This document shows positions 56,974 through 64,000 of a DNA stretch of 64,000 bases, piece by piece (position 1 is the stretch's first letter; each line of letters begins with the position of its first letter). A program made the translations under genes and the position numbers. The notes below the pieces were generated by a model, which had not been told where the DNA came from, ran no database searches, and was given only the letters and a program-made list of their open reading frames with translations. Origin of the DNA: Flavobacteriales bacterium (GTDB taxonomy: Bacteria > Bacteroidota > Bacteroidia > Flavobacteriales_F > PHOS-HE28); the NCBI GenBank assembly GCA_016721005.1, contig JADKJM010000019.1:620001-684000 (forward strand), given 5' to 3'.

Positions 56974-57732
56974 ATGCACATGCGTCCGCTATCGGTCGTT
57001 ATCATCACCTTCAATGAGGAGCGCAACATCGGTCGTTGCTTGGAAAGCGTGAAAGGCGTGGCCGATGAGGTCGTGGTGGTGGACTCCTTCAGCACCGATC
57101 GCACCGAAGTGATCGTACGCGAACATGGCGCACGGTTCATTCAACATGCGTTCGATGGCCACATCGAACAGAAGAACCGGGCGATCACACACGCCACGCA
57201 TCCCTTCATCCTGTCGTTGGATGCGGACGAAGCACTGGACGATCGCTTGCGCGCGAATATCCTCGCGGCGCGAAGCGGAAGTGCCGATGGCTATACCATG
57301 AACCGGCTGACGAACTATTGCGGCAGTTGGATCCGTCACGGCGGCTGGTACCCGGATCGCAAGCTGCGCTTATGGGATAGTCGCAAGGGCCGTTGGGCAG
57401 GAACGAACCCGCACGACCGGTACGAGATGGATGCGGATGCGCGCATCGAACACCTGGAAGGCGACCTCCTTCATTACAGTTACTACTCCGCTGCCGACCA
57501 CGAGAAGCAGGTCGAGTACTTCACCACCATCGCTGCGAAGACGCTCGCTGCGCAAGGCAAGCGCGCAAGTGCGTTGAAGTTGTGGTTCTCGCCGATCGCG
57601 AAGTTCATCGGCTCGTACATCATCCAGTTGGGTTTCCTGGATGGCCGTCACGGATTCACCATCGCGTGGATCAGCGCACGCGCCACACGGATGAAGTACA
57701 CCAAGCTCAAGGCCATTCAACAACGCACATGA
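56974..57732 (+). CDS. Family 2 glycosyltransferase (WaaE/KdtX type)
   Basis: A 252-residue cytoplasmic enzyme. It begins SVVIITFNEERNIGRCLESVKGVADEVVVVDSFSTDRTEVIV, the GT2 opening with the nucleotide-sugar-binding DSFSTDxT, and has HPFILSLDADEALDD (DxD metal site) and HGGWYPDRKLRLWDSRKG, typical of lipopolysaccharide core or capsule glucosyltransferases. It begins a unit with the heptosyltransferase-like gene, whose ATG overlaps its stop (ATGA). An in-frame ATG at 56980 is an alternative start. Sugar and acceptor are unknown. Confidence 0.9.
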   Translation: MHMRPLSVVIITFNEERNIGRCLESVKGVADEVVVVDSFSTDRTEVIVREHGARFIQHAFDGHIEQKNRAITHATHPFILSLDADEALDDRLRANILAARSGSADGYTMNRLTNYCGSWIRHGGWYPDRKLRLWDSRKGRWAGTNPHDRYEMDADARIEHLEGDLLHYSYYSAADHEKQVEYFTTIAAKTLAAQGKRASALKLWFSPIAKFIGSYIIQLGFLDGRHGFTIAWISARATRMKYTKLKAIQQRT

Positions 57733-58721
57733 GGATCCCTGGGACGGTGATCCTCAGTCGCCCCGATGCGTTGGGCGATGCGGTGGTGACGCTGACCACA
57801 GCGGGTTGGATCAAGGCGCACGCACCGGACACACGCATCATCGTGATCTGCAAGGAGTATGCGCGTGCGGTGTGGAAGCATTGCGATCATGTGGATGCGA
57901 TCATCACGTTGGAGGAATTGCAAGCAGGTGATGCGCCTTCGATGCTCGCCGCGACGAAGGCGGATGCGATCGTACACGTGTTCCCGCATCGCGATGTAGC
58001 GCTCTGGGCGAAGAAGGCGGGGATCCCACTTCGTATCGCGACGAGCCACCGTTTGTTCAACTGGACCACCTGCAACAAGTTGGTCCACTTCACCCGCAAG
58101 CGCAGTCTCTTGCATGAGGCGCAGTTGAACATCAAATTGCTGGAACCGTTCGGTCTTCCGATGCCCACGAATGTGCAGGAGCTGGTTCCGCACATGGGTC
58201 TGCGTGCGCCGACGCCGACCGATGAGGTGCGCTCATTGTTGCGGATGGATCGAAAGCGCGTGATCCTTCATCCACTGTTAGGGAGTGGCGTGGGTTGGGG
58301 CTTGGACAACTATGCCACACTCATGCGTTCGCTCGACCCCACGAAGTGGCAGGTGATCATCACCGGCACTTCCAAGGAAGCGGGGATCTACCGGAAGGAA
58401 TTGCCGATGGATCTACCGCATGTCGCCGATGCCGGTGGTCGCTACGATCTGGAAGAATTGATGATGCTGATCGGTTCGTGCAACGCGATGGTGGCGGCGA
58501 GCACCGGGCCGTTGCACATAGCTGCTGCCTTGGGACTGCGCACCGTTGGCTTGTTCTCCATGCGCCGTCCGATCTTCCCTGCGCGTTGGGCACCACTGGG
58601 GATCGATGCGCACGCGTTGACCTTCGATCCTCAATGCGCGACGTGCGCTGCGGGGAAGGAGTGTGACTGCATCACGCGGATCCCGGTCCAGCGGGTGATG
58701 GACCTCCTGGAGCGCGATTGA
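57729..58721 (+). CDS. Family 9 glycosyltransferase (ADP-heptose transferase type)
   Basis: A 330-residue enzyme. It starts MRIPGTVILSRPDALGDAVVTLTTAGWIKAHAP, the GT9 R-x-D-x-x-G-D opening, and in the C-terminal half ILHPLLGSGVGWGLDNY (the nucleotide-binding region) and MVAASTGPLHIAAALGLRTVGLFSMRRPIFPARWAPLG match the ADP-heptose:LPS transferase family (TGP-x-H-x-A-A-x-G). It is in an operon with the family 2 enzyme, pointing to envelope sugar assembly. The 3' end overlaps the O-antigen ligase-like gene (convergent) by 50 bp. Confidence 0.92.
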   Translation: MRIPGTVILSRPDALGDAVVTLTTAGWIKAHAPDTRIIVICKEYARAVWKHCDHVDAIITLEELQAGDAPSMLAATKADAIVHVFPHRDVALWAKKAGIPLRIATSHRLFNWTTCNKLVHFTRKRSLLHEAQLNIKLLEPFGLPMPTNVQELVPHMGLRAPTPTDEVRSLLRMDRKRVILHPLLGSGVGWGLDNYATLMRSLDPTKWQVIITGTSKEAGIYRKELPMDLPHVADAGGRYDLEELMMLIGSCNAMVAASTGPLHIAAALGLRTVGLFSMRRPIFPARWAPLGIDAHALTFDPQCATCAAGKECDCITRIPVQRVMDLLERD

Positions 58722-60267
58722 GCGGAGCGGCAAAGACGAGCAGTGCGTAGTACAGTGCGAAGAAGGTCGCGCCGGCTTGCGTTTCGATGGTGTCGTCCGT
58801 GAGGCACGAGATCCCGAACGCGATCGCCCAAGCGATGAATAGCGGGTTGTTCCACGCGCCCAGTCGGTACGCGGGCCACCACCACGAGAACAAACTCCAC
58901 AGCAAGCCGAAGATCCCGAAGGAGATCCACAGGGTGAGGTATTCGTTGTGCGCGCGCAAGCGCCATTGTGCTTCGAGCGTACTGCTCGTACTGGTGTAAT
59001 AAGCATCGAACGCACGTTGTGTATCCCCGGTGCCAACGCCGCAGAGCCAGTTCGTTTTCGCCAACGCCCAACCCGCCTTTTGGAATTCGATCCGCATCGC
59101 GACCGAGTGTCCACTTGCCAATCCGACGTCGCGATAGAGATCGAGTTCGAAGAGCACCTCCTCCACGCGTTCGCGGATCGGACCGCGCTGACCGTGCAGC
59201 GCGTTGGTGATGCCTTGCTCGATCGCACGTACGTCGGCATCGCTCAGGCTCATCACGCTCACACTGTCCTTGCGAAGTCCTTTCGACGCGAGGTAACGCA
59301 CCATGGTACTCCATAGCGGATGATCGCGGTCGTCGGGATCATCAAGCGTTCGGTCGCTGCGGAGCTTCCAGGTCCGGTGGAGTTCATTCCACGCGAGGTA
59401 GGACCACACATGCGTGCCGTTCTCGGTCTGGGTGTTCGTGGTGTCGTGGTAGTAGCGTTCGCCACCGGCGGTGTATTCCTCCAACGTGGAGATCCCTTTC
59501 GGCATGGGTGCATGACGCGCTTCGATCAAGACGGCGACCAATGTGAGCATCGCGACCGGCACCACGATCAGTAGCGCTCGTGTCAATGTGCGAATGCGCA
59601 GGCTTTGATCCTTCACCCAACGCCAGATCATTACAGCAGCGATGAGGGCGAGGACCACCAAGCCTTGGATACTGCTCAATCGAGTGATCAGATACGCGGC
59701 CGTCAATGATGCCATCAAGTGGATCACGTTCAACCACCATTGATCGGAGCGGTAGTACAGGAAGATGACCACTGCCATGCAGAGCAGCAGCGCGAGACGG
59801 ATGTGACTGATGAACACAGAAAGCGCGCGATAATCTCCGGACGCGGCACCGCTGAACACAAGGCCGAATAGACCGCATGCGACCGCGCTCCATGCACCCA
59901 GCCGTAACACGAGTCGCAATTCAGCTGCACTCAGTCGTTCCGAGCCGGAGAGGATCACGCCGAAGACGAGGATCGGAAAGAGGATACGGCCAAGATCAAG
60001 ACCCCAAGCAAGGTCCTCCGTCCAGAGCAGTCCCACGAGATGAAGGATCAGAAAGGAGAGGAAGACCAGATCCGGGATCGAGGTGAATGCTTTGCGGAAG
60101 CGATCCTTCAACGTGCTGGTCACAACACCCTCAGCGATCCAGTTCGCCGCAAGGAGCATCTGCGCCATGCTGAGGAAAGCGGTGCTCCATGGAAGAAAGA
60201 TGACGCAGAGCGCCAACGCACCCACATGCACTTGGCGGAAGACGCAATGGCTTCGCGGAAGGGTCAT
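58672..60267 (-). CDS. O-antigen ligase/polymerase-like membrane protein
   Basis: A 531-residue inner-membrane protein with about 10-12 hydrophobic helices, in clusters 15-230 and 440-520. Between them is a large ~200-residue periplasmic loop (~255-435) containing TWKLRSDRTLDDPDDRDHP and WLCGVGTGDTQRAF ... LRAHNEYLTLWISFGIFG, the conserved 'H-N-x-Y/F-L' motif of the Wzy/WaaL O-antigen ligase family. It likely joins or polymerises glycans on lipid A core or a carrier lipid. The position opposite two glycosyltransferases supports an envelope-glycan role. It is separate from the S41 gene by 15 bp. Confidence 0.85.
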   Translation of the reverse strand: MTLPRSHCVFRQVHVGALALCVIFLPWSTAFLSMAQMLLAANWIAEGVVTSTLKDRFRKAFTSIPDLVFLSFLILHLVGLLWTEDLAWGLDLGRILFPILVFGVILSGSERLSAAELRLVLRLGAWSAVACGLFGLVFSGAASGDYRALSVFISHIRLALLLCMAVVIFLYYRSDQWWLNVIHLMASLTAAYLITRLSSIQGLVVLALIAAVMIWRWVKDQSLRIRTLTRALLIVVPVAMLTLVAVLIEARHAPMPKGISTLEEYTAGGERYYHDTTNTQTENGTHVWSYLAWNELHRTWKLRSDRTLDDPDDRDHPLWSTMVRYLASKGLRKDSVSVMSLSDADVRAIEQGITNALHGQRGPIRERVEEVLFELDLYRDVGLASGHSVAMRIEFQKAGWALAKTNWLCGVGTGDTQRAFDAYYTSTSSTLEAQWRLRAHNEYLTLWISFGIFGLLWSLFSWWWPAYRLGAWNNPLFIAWAIAFGISCLTDDTIETQAGATFFALYYALLVFAAPLNRAPGGPSPAGPGSA

Positions 60268-60282
60268 GCGAAGCGCCCGGAA

Positions 60283-61959
60283 CTATTTCCGTGTTCCCGC
60301 AAGGATCGGAGCGTAGCCTTTCGTGGCGAACAGTTCGATGGCCTTCTTCACATAGGGGTCGGACCCCATGGCGGCTTGGGCGCGCCCGGTCTGGAAGTGA
60401 TAGCGTGCCACGATCTCGTTCTTCAACGCTTCTTCGATGTCGGTGCGGAAACGAACAAGTTCCTCCGTGCGGTCGGGTGCGAGCGCGGCACGAAGCGCGG
60501 CTATCTGCGCTTGGGCATGTTCGTAGTAGCGTTCCTTCTTGGCTTTCTCCTCCAGGTCCTTCAATGCGGCCATGCTTTCGGTGTCATAGTCGAAACGTTT
60601 GTCCTTCACGAAGTCCACGAAGGCGCGGTAGATCTCATCCGTCACCACGAAGTCCTGGGCGGCACCGATCTCCGGATGCGCCAACCGGAAGTTCGTCGCG
60701 AAATCGAAGAAGAGATCCTCTTGGTAAAGGCCTCCGACCACCTTGGCCAACTCGGGCTCCACCACTTCCACATCGGGCAGGATCCCGCGCCCATCGAAAA
60801 CGGGCCGTCCGTTGCGCGTCTTGAATTCCGCAATGCTCTTTTCTTCCATCTCCACAGCCTTGCCGCTGCTATCCCGGTGGGCGTAGTCGAGTTTCTGGAT
60901 GCATCGGCCGCTGGGGATGTAGTACTTGGCCACGGTGACCTTCAGCTTGCTGTTGTACAACAGGTCCTTGGTCTGTTGTACGAGCCCCTTGCCATAGGTG
61001 CGCTCACCGAGGATCACCGCACGATCGAGGTCCTGTAATGCACCGCTCACGATCTCGCTCGCGCTCGCGCTCTGGCCATCCACCAGGACCACGAGCGGGA
61101 TCTCACCGTCAAAAGGTTCGCTCAGGGTCTTGTAGGTCTTGTCCCATTCAGCGATACGGCCCTTCGTCTCCACCACGGGTTCGTTCCGGGCGACGAAGAG
61201 GTTCACGATGTTCACGGCTTCGCGCAAGAGACCGCCACCATTGCCGCGAAGGTCCACCACCATGTACGTCGCGCCCTGCTCCTTCAATTCCTTCAGCGCA
61301 TTACGCACTTCCTGGCTGGCGGTCTGTGTAAAGCTCGTGAGCCGCAGGTATCCCACATGGTTCGTCACATCGATGATGCCTTTGTAGGGCACATCAGGGA
61401 TCTTGATCTCCTCCCGGGTGAGGTCATAATGGGTGGGTTCAGCGCCCGCCCGTTTGGTGATCACGGAAACCGAGGTGCCGCTCTGGCCCTTGAGCAACTT
61501 GCTCACTTCGTCGGTGTTCATGCCGCCGATCTTCCGGCCGTCCACCTCTACGATCTCATCACCGGCCCAGACGCCGGCCTTCATCGCGGGGAAGTTCTCG
61601 TACGGTTCGCTCACTACCACTTTGTCGCCTTTGCGTTTGATCAACGCGCCGATGCCGCCGTACTGACCTGTGGTCATGAAGCGGTAATCCTCCATGTCGC
61701 TTTCCGGGATGTACTGCGTGTACGGATCCAGAGACGCGAGCATCGCATCGATCCCCGTCTTCATGAGCTGTCCGGGCTGCGTGTCGTCCACGTAGTACAC
61801 GTTCAACTCCTTGTAGAGGTCCGTGAAGATCTCCAGGTTCTTGCTGATCTCGAAGAAGTTGTCCCCGGCAGCGATGGTGATCGCACCACCACCGGCGATC
61901 ACACCAGCGAGCAACAGGTTCCTCCACATTTTCACGGAGCGTAGCTTGGACATGTTCAT
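60283..61959 (-). CDS. S41 C-terminal processing peptidase (CtpA/Prc type)
   Basis: A 558-residue secreted/periplasmic protease. It starts MNMSKLRSVKMWRNLLLAGVIAGGGAITIAAGDN (a signal anchor); then a PDZ domain (~90-180: GQYGGIGALIKRKGDKVVVSEPYENFPAMKAGVWAGDEIVEVDGR) and the S41 core (~210-380): LRGNGGGLLREAVNIV, the catalytic Ser297 in DGQSASASEIV and Lys in GERTYGKGLVQQT. The C-terminal ~180 residues are helical. It cuts proteins at their non-polar C-termini, as in envelope quality control. The last base of yidD overlaps its start by 4 bp. Confidence 0.95.
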   Translation of the reverse strand: MNMSKLRSVKMWRNLLLAGVIAGGGAITIAAGDNFFEISKNLEIFTDLYKELNVYYVDDTQPGQLMKTGIDAMLASLDPYTQYIPESDMEDYRFMTTGQYGGIGALIKRKGDKVVVSEPYENFPAMKAGVWAGDEIVEVDGRKIGGMNTDEVSKLLKGQSGTSVSVITKRAGAEPTHYDLTREEIKIPDVPYKGIIDVTNHVGYLRLTSFTQTASQEVRNALKELKEQGATYMVVDLRGNGGGLLREAVNIVNLFVARNEPVVETKGRIAEWDKTYKTLSEPFDGEIPLVVLVDGQSASASEIVSGALQDLDRAVILGERTYGKGLVQQTKDLLYNSKLKVTVAKYYIPSGRCIQKLDYAHRDSSGKAVEMEEKSIAEFKTRNGRPVFDGRGILPDVEVVEPELAKVVGGLYQEDLFFDFATNFRLAHPEIGAAQDFVVTDEIYRAFVDFVKDKRFDYDTESMAALKDLEEKAKKERYYEHAQAQIAALRAALAPDRTEELVRFRTDIEEALKNEIVARYHFQTGRAQAAMGSDPYVKKAIELFATKGYAPILAGTRK

Positions 61960-62195
61960 GACTTGGAAGGTGCTTCGGGAACGGGATCATGACCATGACC
62001 GCCCCATGGGTGACAAGATAGAAAGCGCTTGAGGGTGAGCCAGCCGCCGCGCAAGGCACCATGCCTGCGAAGAGCGAGCAGACCGTATTCGGAGCAGGTG
62101 GGTGTATAACGGCACGAACCGGGCAGCAATGGCGAGATCGCGTATCGGTACATCTGCACCAACCCGATCAACGGCCACGCGAGGATCCTACCCAT
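61956..62195 (-). CDS. yidD: YidD, membrane-protein insertion efficiency factor
   Basis: A 79-residue peptide whose core, YRYAISPLLPGSCRYTPTCSEYGLLALRRHGALRGGWLTLKRFLSCHPWGGHGHDPVP, is a complete YidD (haemolysin-like) family member with three conserved Cys. YidD helps YidC insert proteins into the inner membrane. The usual neighbour yidC is not in the window, but the rnpA gene that normally precedes it is here, overlapping by 8 bp. Its end overlaps the S41 gene. Confidence 0.95.
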   Translation of the reverse strand: MGRILAWPLIGLVQMYRYAISPLLPGSCRYTPTCSEYGLLALRRHGALRGGWLTLKRFLSCHPWGGHGHDPVPEAPSKS

Positions 62196-62595
62196 GCTGT
62201 TGCATCCAACGTTCCAATGCCCGTGTTATTTTCATTTCGGTCTCGGCGAGGGTGATGGGGGTCTTGCCGCGGAAGATGAACAGCCACGCACATTGCTTGC
62301 CGGAAGTGGTGAGTTGGGCGTGGAAGCGATGCTTGTTGTGACGGTATGCCTCGCGCATCAATCGTTTCATCCGATTGCGATGTACAGCCAGCGGCATATT
62401 CCGCTTCGGCACCGCGAAGGCGATCTGTGCCGGAACGGCTGCGGGAAGCGGCATGATCTTGCCGGTCAGTTTGAACGGGGCTTCATGAACAGTGCGTCCG
62501 GTGGTCACGACCTCCTGTACACGCAAGCGACCGCGAAGACGTTCTTCTTTGCTGAAGGTATGGCGCTCCACGTCCGGCGGTGGTTTGGTCGTCAT
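62188..62595 (-). CDS. rnpA: Ribonuclease P protein component
   Basis: A 135-residue protein that assists the catalytic RNA of RNase P in tRNA 5' processing. The start at 62595 (MTTKPPPDVERHTFSKEERLRGR) gives the conserved F-S-K-x-E-R-L-R-x-R opening; the open frame extends 11 codons upstream from a GTG. IAFAVPKRNMPLAVHRNRMKRLMREAYRHNKH is the RNA-binding core (RNRxKR motif). The end overlaps yidD by 8 bp. It is downstream of hemD (29 bp). Intact. Confidence 0.95.
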   Translation of the reverse strand: MTTKPPPDVERHTFSKEERLRGRLRVQEVVTTGRTVHEAPFKLTGKIMPLPAAVPAQIAFAVPKRNMPLAVHRNRMKRLMREAYRHNKHRFHAQLTTSGKQCAWLFIFRGKTPITLAETEMKITRALERWMQQHG

Positions 62596-62624
62596 GATCG
62601 GTTCGCCGGATCGACGTACCGTGA

Positions 62625-63374
62625 TCACTTCTTCTTCGCCTCGCGCTTGATGAAGAGCTCCATGGCCCCGGTCATGCTCGGCGCTTCGGGCAACGGTGCT
62701 TCCAGATCCAAACGGAAACCATTGTCACGCACGGATTTCGCGGTGGTGGGTCCGAAAGCGGCGATGATGATCCCGTTCTGCTTGAACTTCGGGAAGTTCT
62801 TCTTCAAACTCTCGATCCCGCCAGGGCTGAAGAAGACCAGCATATCATAGCTGAGGTTCTTCAAGCTGCTGAGGTCGCTTGCCACGGTGCGATAGAACAC
62901 CGCGTTGGTGTATTTCACACCAGCCTTGTCCAAGAGGTTGGGTATCTCCCTTTTCTGGATGTCGCTGCACGGCACAAGGAAGCGTTCGTCCTTGTGCTTC
63001 TTGATCACATCCATCAGGTCCAGGAAGGTCTGCTTGCCGATGAAGACCTTCCGTTTTCGATAGACGATGTACTTCTGCACGTAGTACGCCACTGACTCCG
63101 ATACGCAGAAGTACTTCATGCTCTCCGGCACCGTGAGCCGCAACTCCTTGCACATCCGGAAGAAGTGATCCACGGCATTCCGGCTCGTGAGCACGATCGC
63201 CGAATGATCCATGATGTTGATCCGCTCCTGCCGGAAATCCTGCCCGGGCACCGCTTCCACATTGATGAATGCGTGGAAGTCGATCTTCAGGTTGTACTTC
63301 CGGGCCAACTCATGATAGGGCGACTTCTCGTCCGTGGGAGCTGGCTGCGACACGAGGATGGTCTTGATCTTCAA
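62625..63374 (-). CDS. hemD: Uroporphyrinogen-III synthase (HemD-like)
   Basis: A 249-residue protein starting with a TTG codon (63372-63374), KIKTILVSQPAPTDEKSPYHELARKYNLKIDFHAFINVEAVPGQDFRQERINI, matching the Bacteroidota HemD opening; upstream in-frame codons do not resemble it. AIVLTSRNAVDHFFRMCKELRLTVPESMKYFCVSESVAYYVQKYIVYRKRKVF and DMLVFFSPGGIESLKKNFPKFKQNGIIIAAFGPTTAKSVRDNG are the family's ligand-binding regions. It closes the porphyrin ring in haem synthesis. It sits between DUF4271 and rnpA, the usual order in the phylum. Confidence 0.92.
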   Translation of the reverse strand: MKIKTILVSQPAPTDEKSPYHELARKYNLKIDFHAFINVEAVPGQDFRQERINIMDHSAIVLTSRNAVDHFFRMCKELRLTVPESMKYFCVSESVAYYVQKYIVYRKRKVFIGKQTFLDLMDVIKKHKDERFLVPCSDIQKREIPNLLDKAGVKYTNAVFYRTVASDLSSLKNLSYDMLVFFSPGGIESLKKNFPKFKQNGIIIAAFGPTTAKSVRDNGFRLDLEAPLPEAPSMTGAMELFIKREAKKK

Positions 63375-63385
63375 GGCCGGTCGGC

Positions 63386-64000
63386 TTAAGTGGGAGAGGT
63401 CGGGTGGATCGTGAACCAGAGACCGTTGATCGCGAGTAACAACGGCGCGATCTCGGAGGCGCAAAGGTAAATGATTATGTAGCCCAGCGGGACCCCCTGA
63501 CCCACTCCGATCCAAGCGCCTCGCAGCCAACGGTAGAGAAGTTGCAGGCCAACGATGATCGTTCCGGCGAGCAGTAGACCCTCGCGCCATTCAGGTTTGT
63601 ACGCGATCAACGCCACGATCGGGAAGAGTGCGATGCCCATGGATGCGAACAACAGAGTGCCCGAATAGAGGTACTCATTCGTTCCGCCATCGCTCCGGGT
63701 CAACAAGGAAACGATGCCCAGGAGCACGCCTTGTGCAGCAAGCAGCAACACGATACCGATCAAGAGGATGTAGTACGACGGGGGATGCTGTATGCCCTGC
63801 CATTTCGCTGCCTGCCAGAGGAAAAGGGAGACCACAATAGCCGACACCGCCAATAACCCAAGGACACTCCGGTCGCGCAGATCCACCTCCTCGCGCAAGG
63901 TCTGCTTGCCGATGCGCATGCGGAATACGGATTGTCGGAGTACGCGCCATTTACGTGGTGACCCCACGTTGATCGTGGCCAGCACGAGCAGGCATCCGAT
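63386..64000 (-). CDS. DUF4271 membrane protein (runs off the right edge)
   Basis: At least 205 residues, with the true start outside the window; the reading frame stays open to 64000. About six hydrophobic helices are visible (VLGLLAVSAIVVSLFLW, YYILLIGIVLLLAAQGVLLGIV, LLFASMGIALFPIVALIAY, LLLAGTIIVGLQLLYRWL, GYIIIYLCASEIAPLLLAINGLWF). The final part, with FxYICALEIxPL-type sequence, is the DUF4271 hallmark. The gene is directly upstream of hemD in many Bacteroidota and its role is unknown. Confidence 0.85.
   Translation of the reverse strand: MGCLLVLATINVGSPRKWRVLRQSVFRMRIGKQTLREEVDLRDRSVLGLLAVSAIVVSLFLWQAAKWQGIQHPPSYYILLIGIVLLLAAQGVLLGIVSLLTRSDGGTNEYLYSGTLLFASMGIALFPIVALIAYKPEWREGLLLAGTIIVGLQLLYRWLRGAWIGVGQGVPLGYIIIYLCASEIAPLLLAINGLWFTIHPTSPT

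Noticed and set aside
1..64000. tRNA genes
   Set aside because: No T-loop GTTCGAATC-type signature with matching acceptor stems was seen on reading.

Overview
The window looks like a chromosome segment of a GC-rich member of the Bacteroidota, probably Flavobacteriales-like. Signs of this are: many secreted proteins ending in a type IX secretion (T9SS) C-terminal sorting domain, a MurF-alanine racemase fusion, a DAHP synthase-chorismate mutase fusion, the DUF4271-hemD-rnpA-yidD-S41 peptidase block, the GreA-like 'NT-KSSAGDKxE' protein, and TAnnTTTG-type -7 promoter boxes. GC content is about 60% by eye, high for the order. No tRNA, rRNA, CRISPR array or complete insertion sequence was seen.

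Layout. 1-5.8 kb: the 5' part of a large secreted or envelope protein (runs off the left edge), an oligopeptide-type ABC substrate-binding lipoprotein, a hypothetical protein and an OmpA-like lipoprotein, then a 0.5-kb gap with a strong hairpin and a terminator. 6.3-11.7 kb: a giant T9SS cargo protein (gingipain-like head, eight alternating Ig-like repeats, a duplicated domain, sorting tail) broken by clustered small indels. 11.7-15.1 kb: GIN-domain lipoprotein, a 32-residue lysine-rich histone-like protein behind a GATC-rich region, a large GNAT-like protein and a VOC protein. 15.2-18.2 kb: formate dehydrogenase alpha subunit carrying an in-frame repeat insertion.

18.1-27 kb is the accessory region. 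It holds a nucleotidyltransferase-like gene coupled to a DUF262 gene, a PaeR7I/XhoI-like type II restriction-modification pair, a truncated HicB-like antitoxin, a T9SS fibronectin-like repeat protein, a broken Doc toxin beside an intact antitoxin, and an out-of-frame TfoX/antitoxin fusion. Two copies of a short repeat lie in the gaps.

27-51 kb is mostly housekeeping with three further T9SS cargo genes (delta-60 repeats, FG-GAP repeats, GEVED). FdhD, MoeA and MobA serve the same molybdenum-cofactor enzyme as the formate dehydrogenase. Also present are a universal stress protein, GrpB, Tag (frameshifted), a nucleoid-associated protein, a TSUP exporter, RsmI, an M28 peptidase, thymidine kinase and MurF-Alr. 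50.6-51.4 kb holds a HEPN-MNT toxin-antitoxin module. 51.4-64 kb has a TonB-dependent receptor, an S8 peptidase T9SS cargo protein, two glycosyltransferases and an O-antigen ligase-like protein, then the S41 peptidase-yidD-rnpA-hemD-DUF4271 block.

Small frameshifts occur in several otherwise well-conserved genes (the repeat protein, tag, the MNT antitoxin). Indel errors in a long-read assembly are therefore a real alternative to biological decay. The most interesting novel candidate is the two-gene nucleotidyltransferase plus DUF262 module next to the restriction-modification system.
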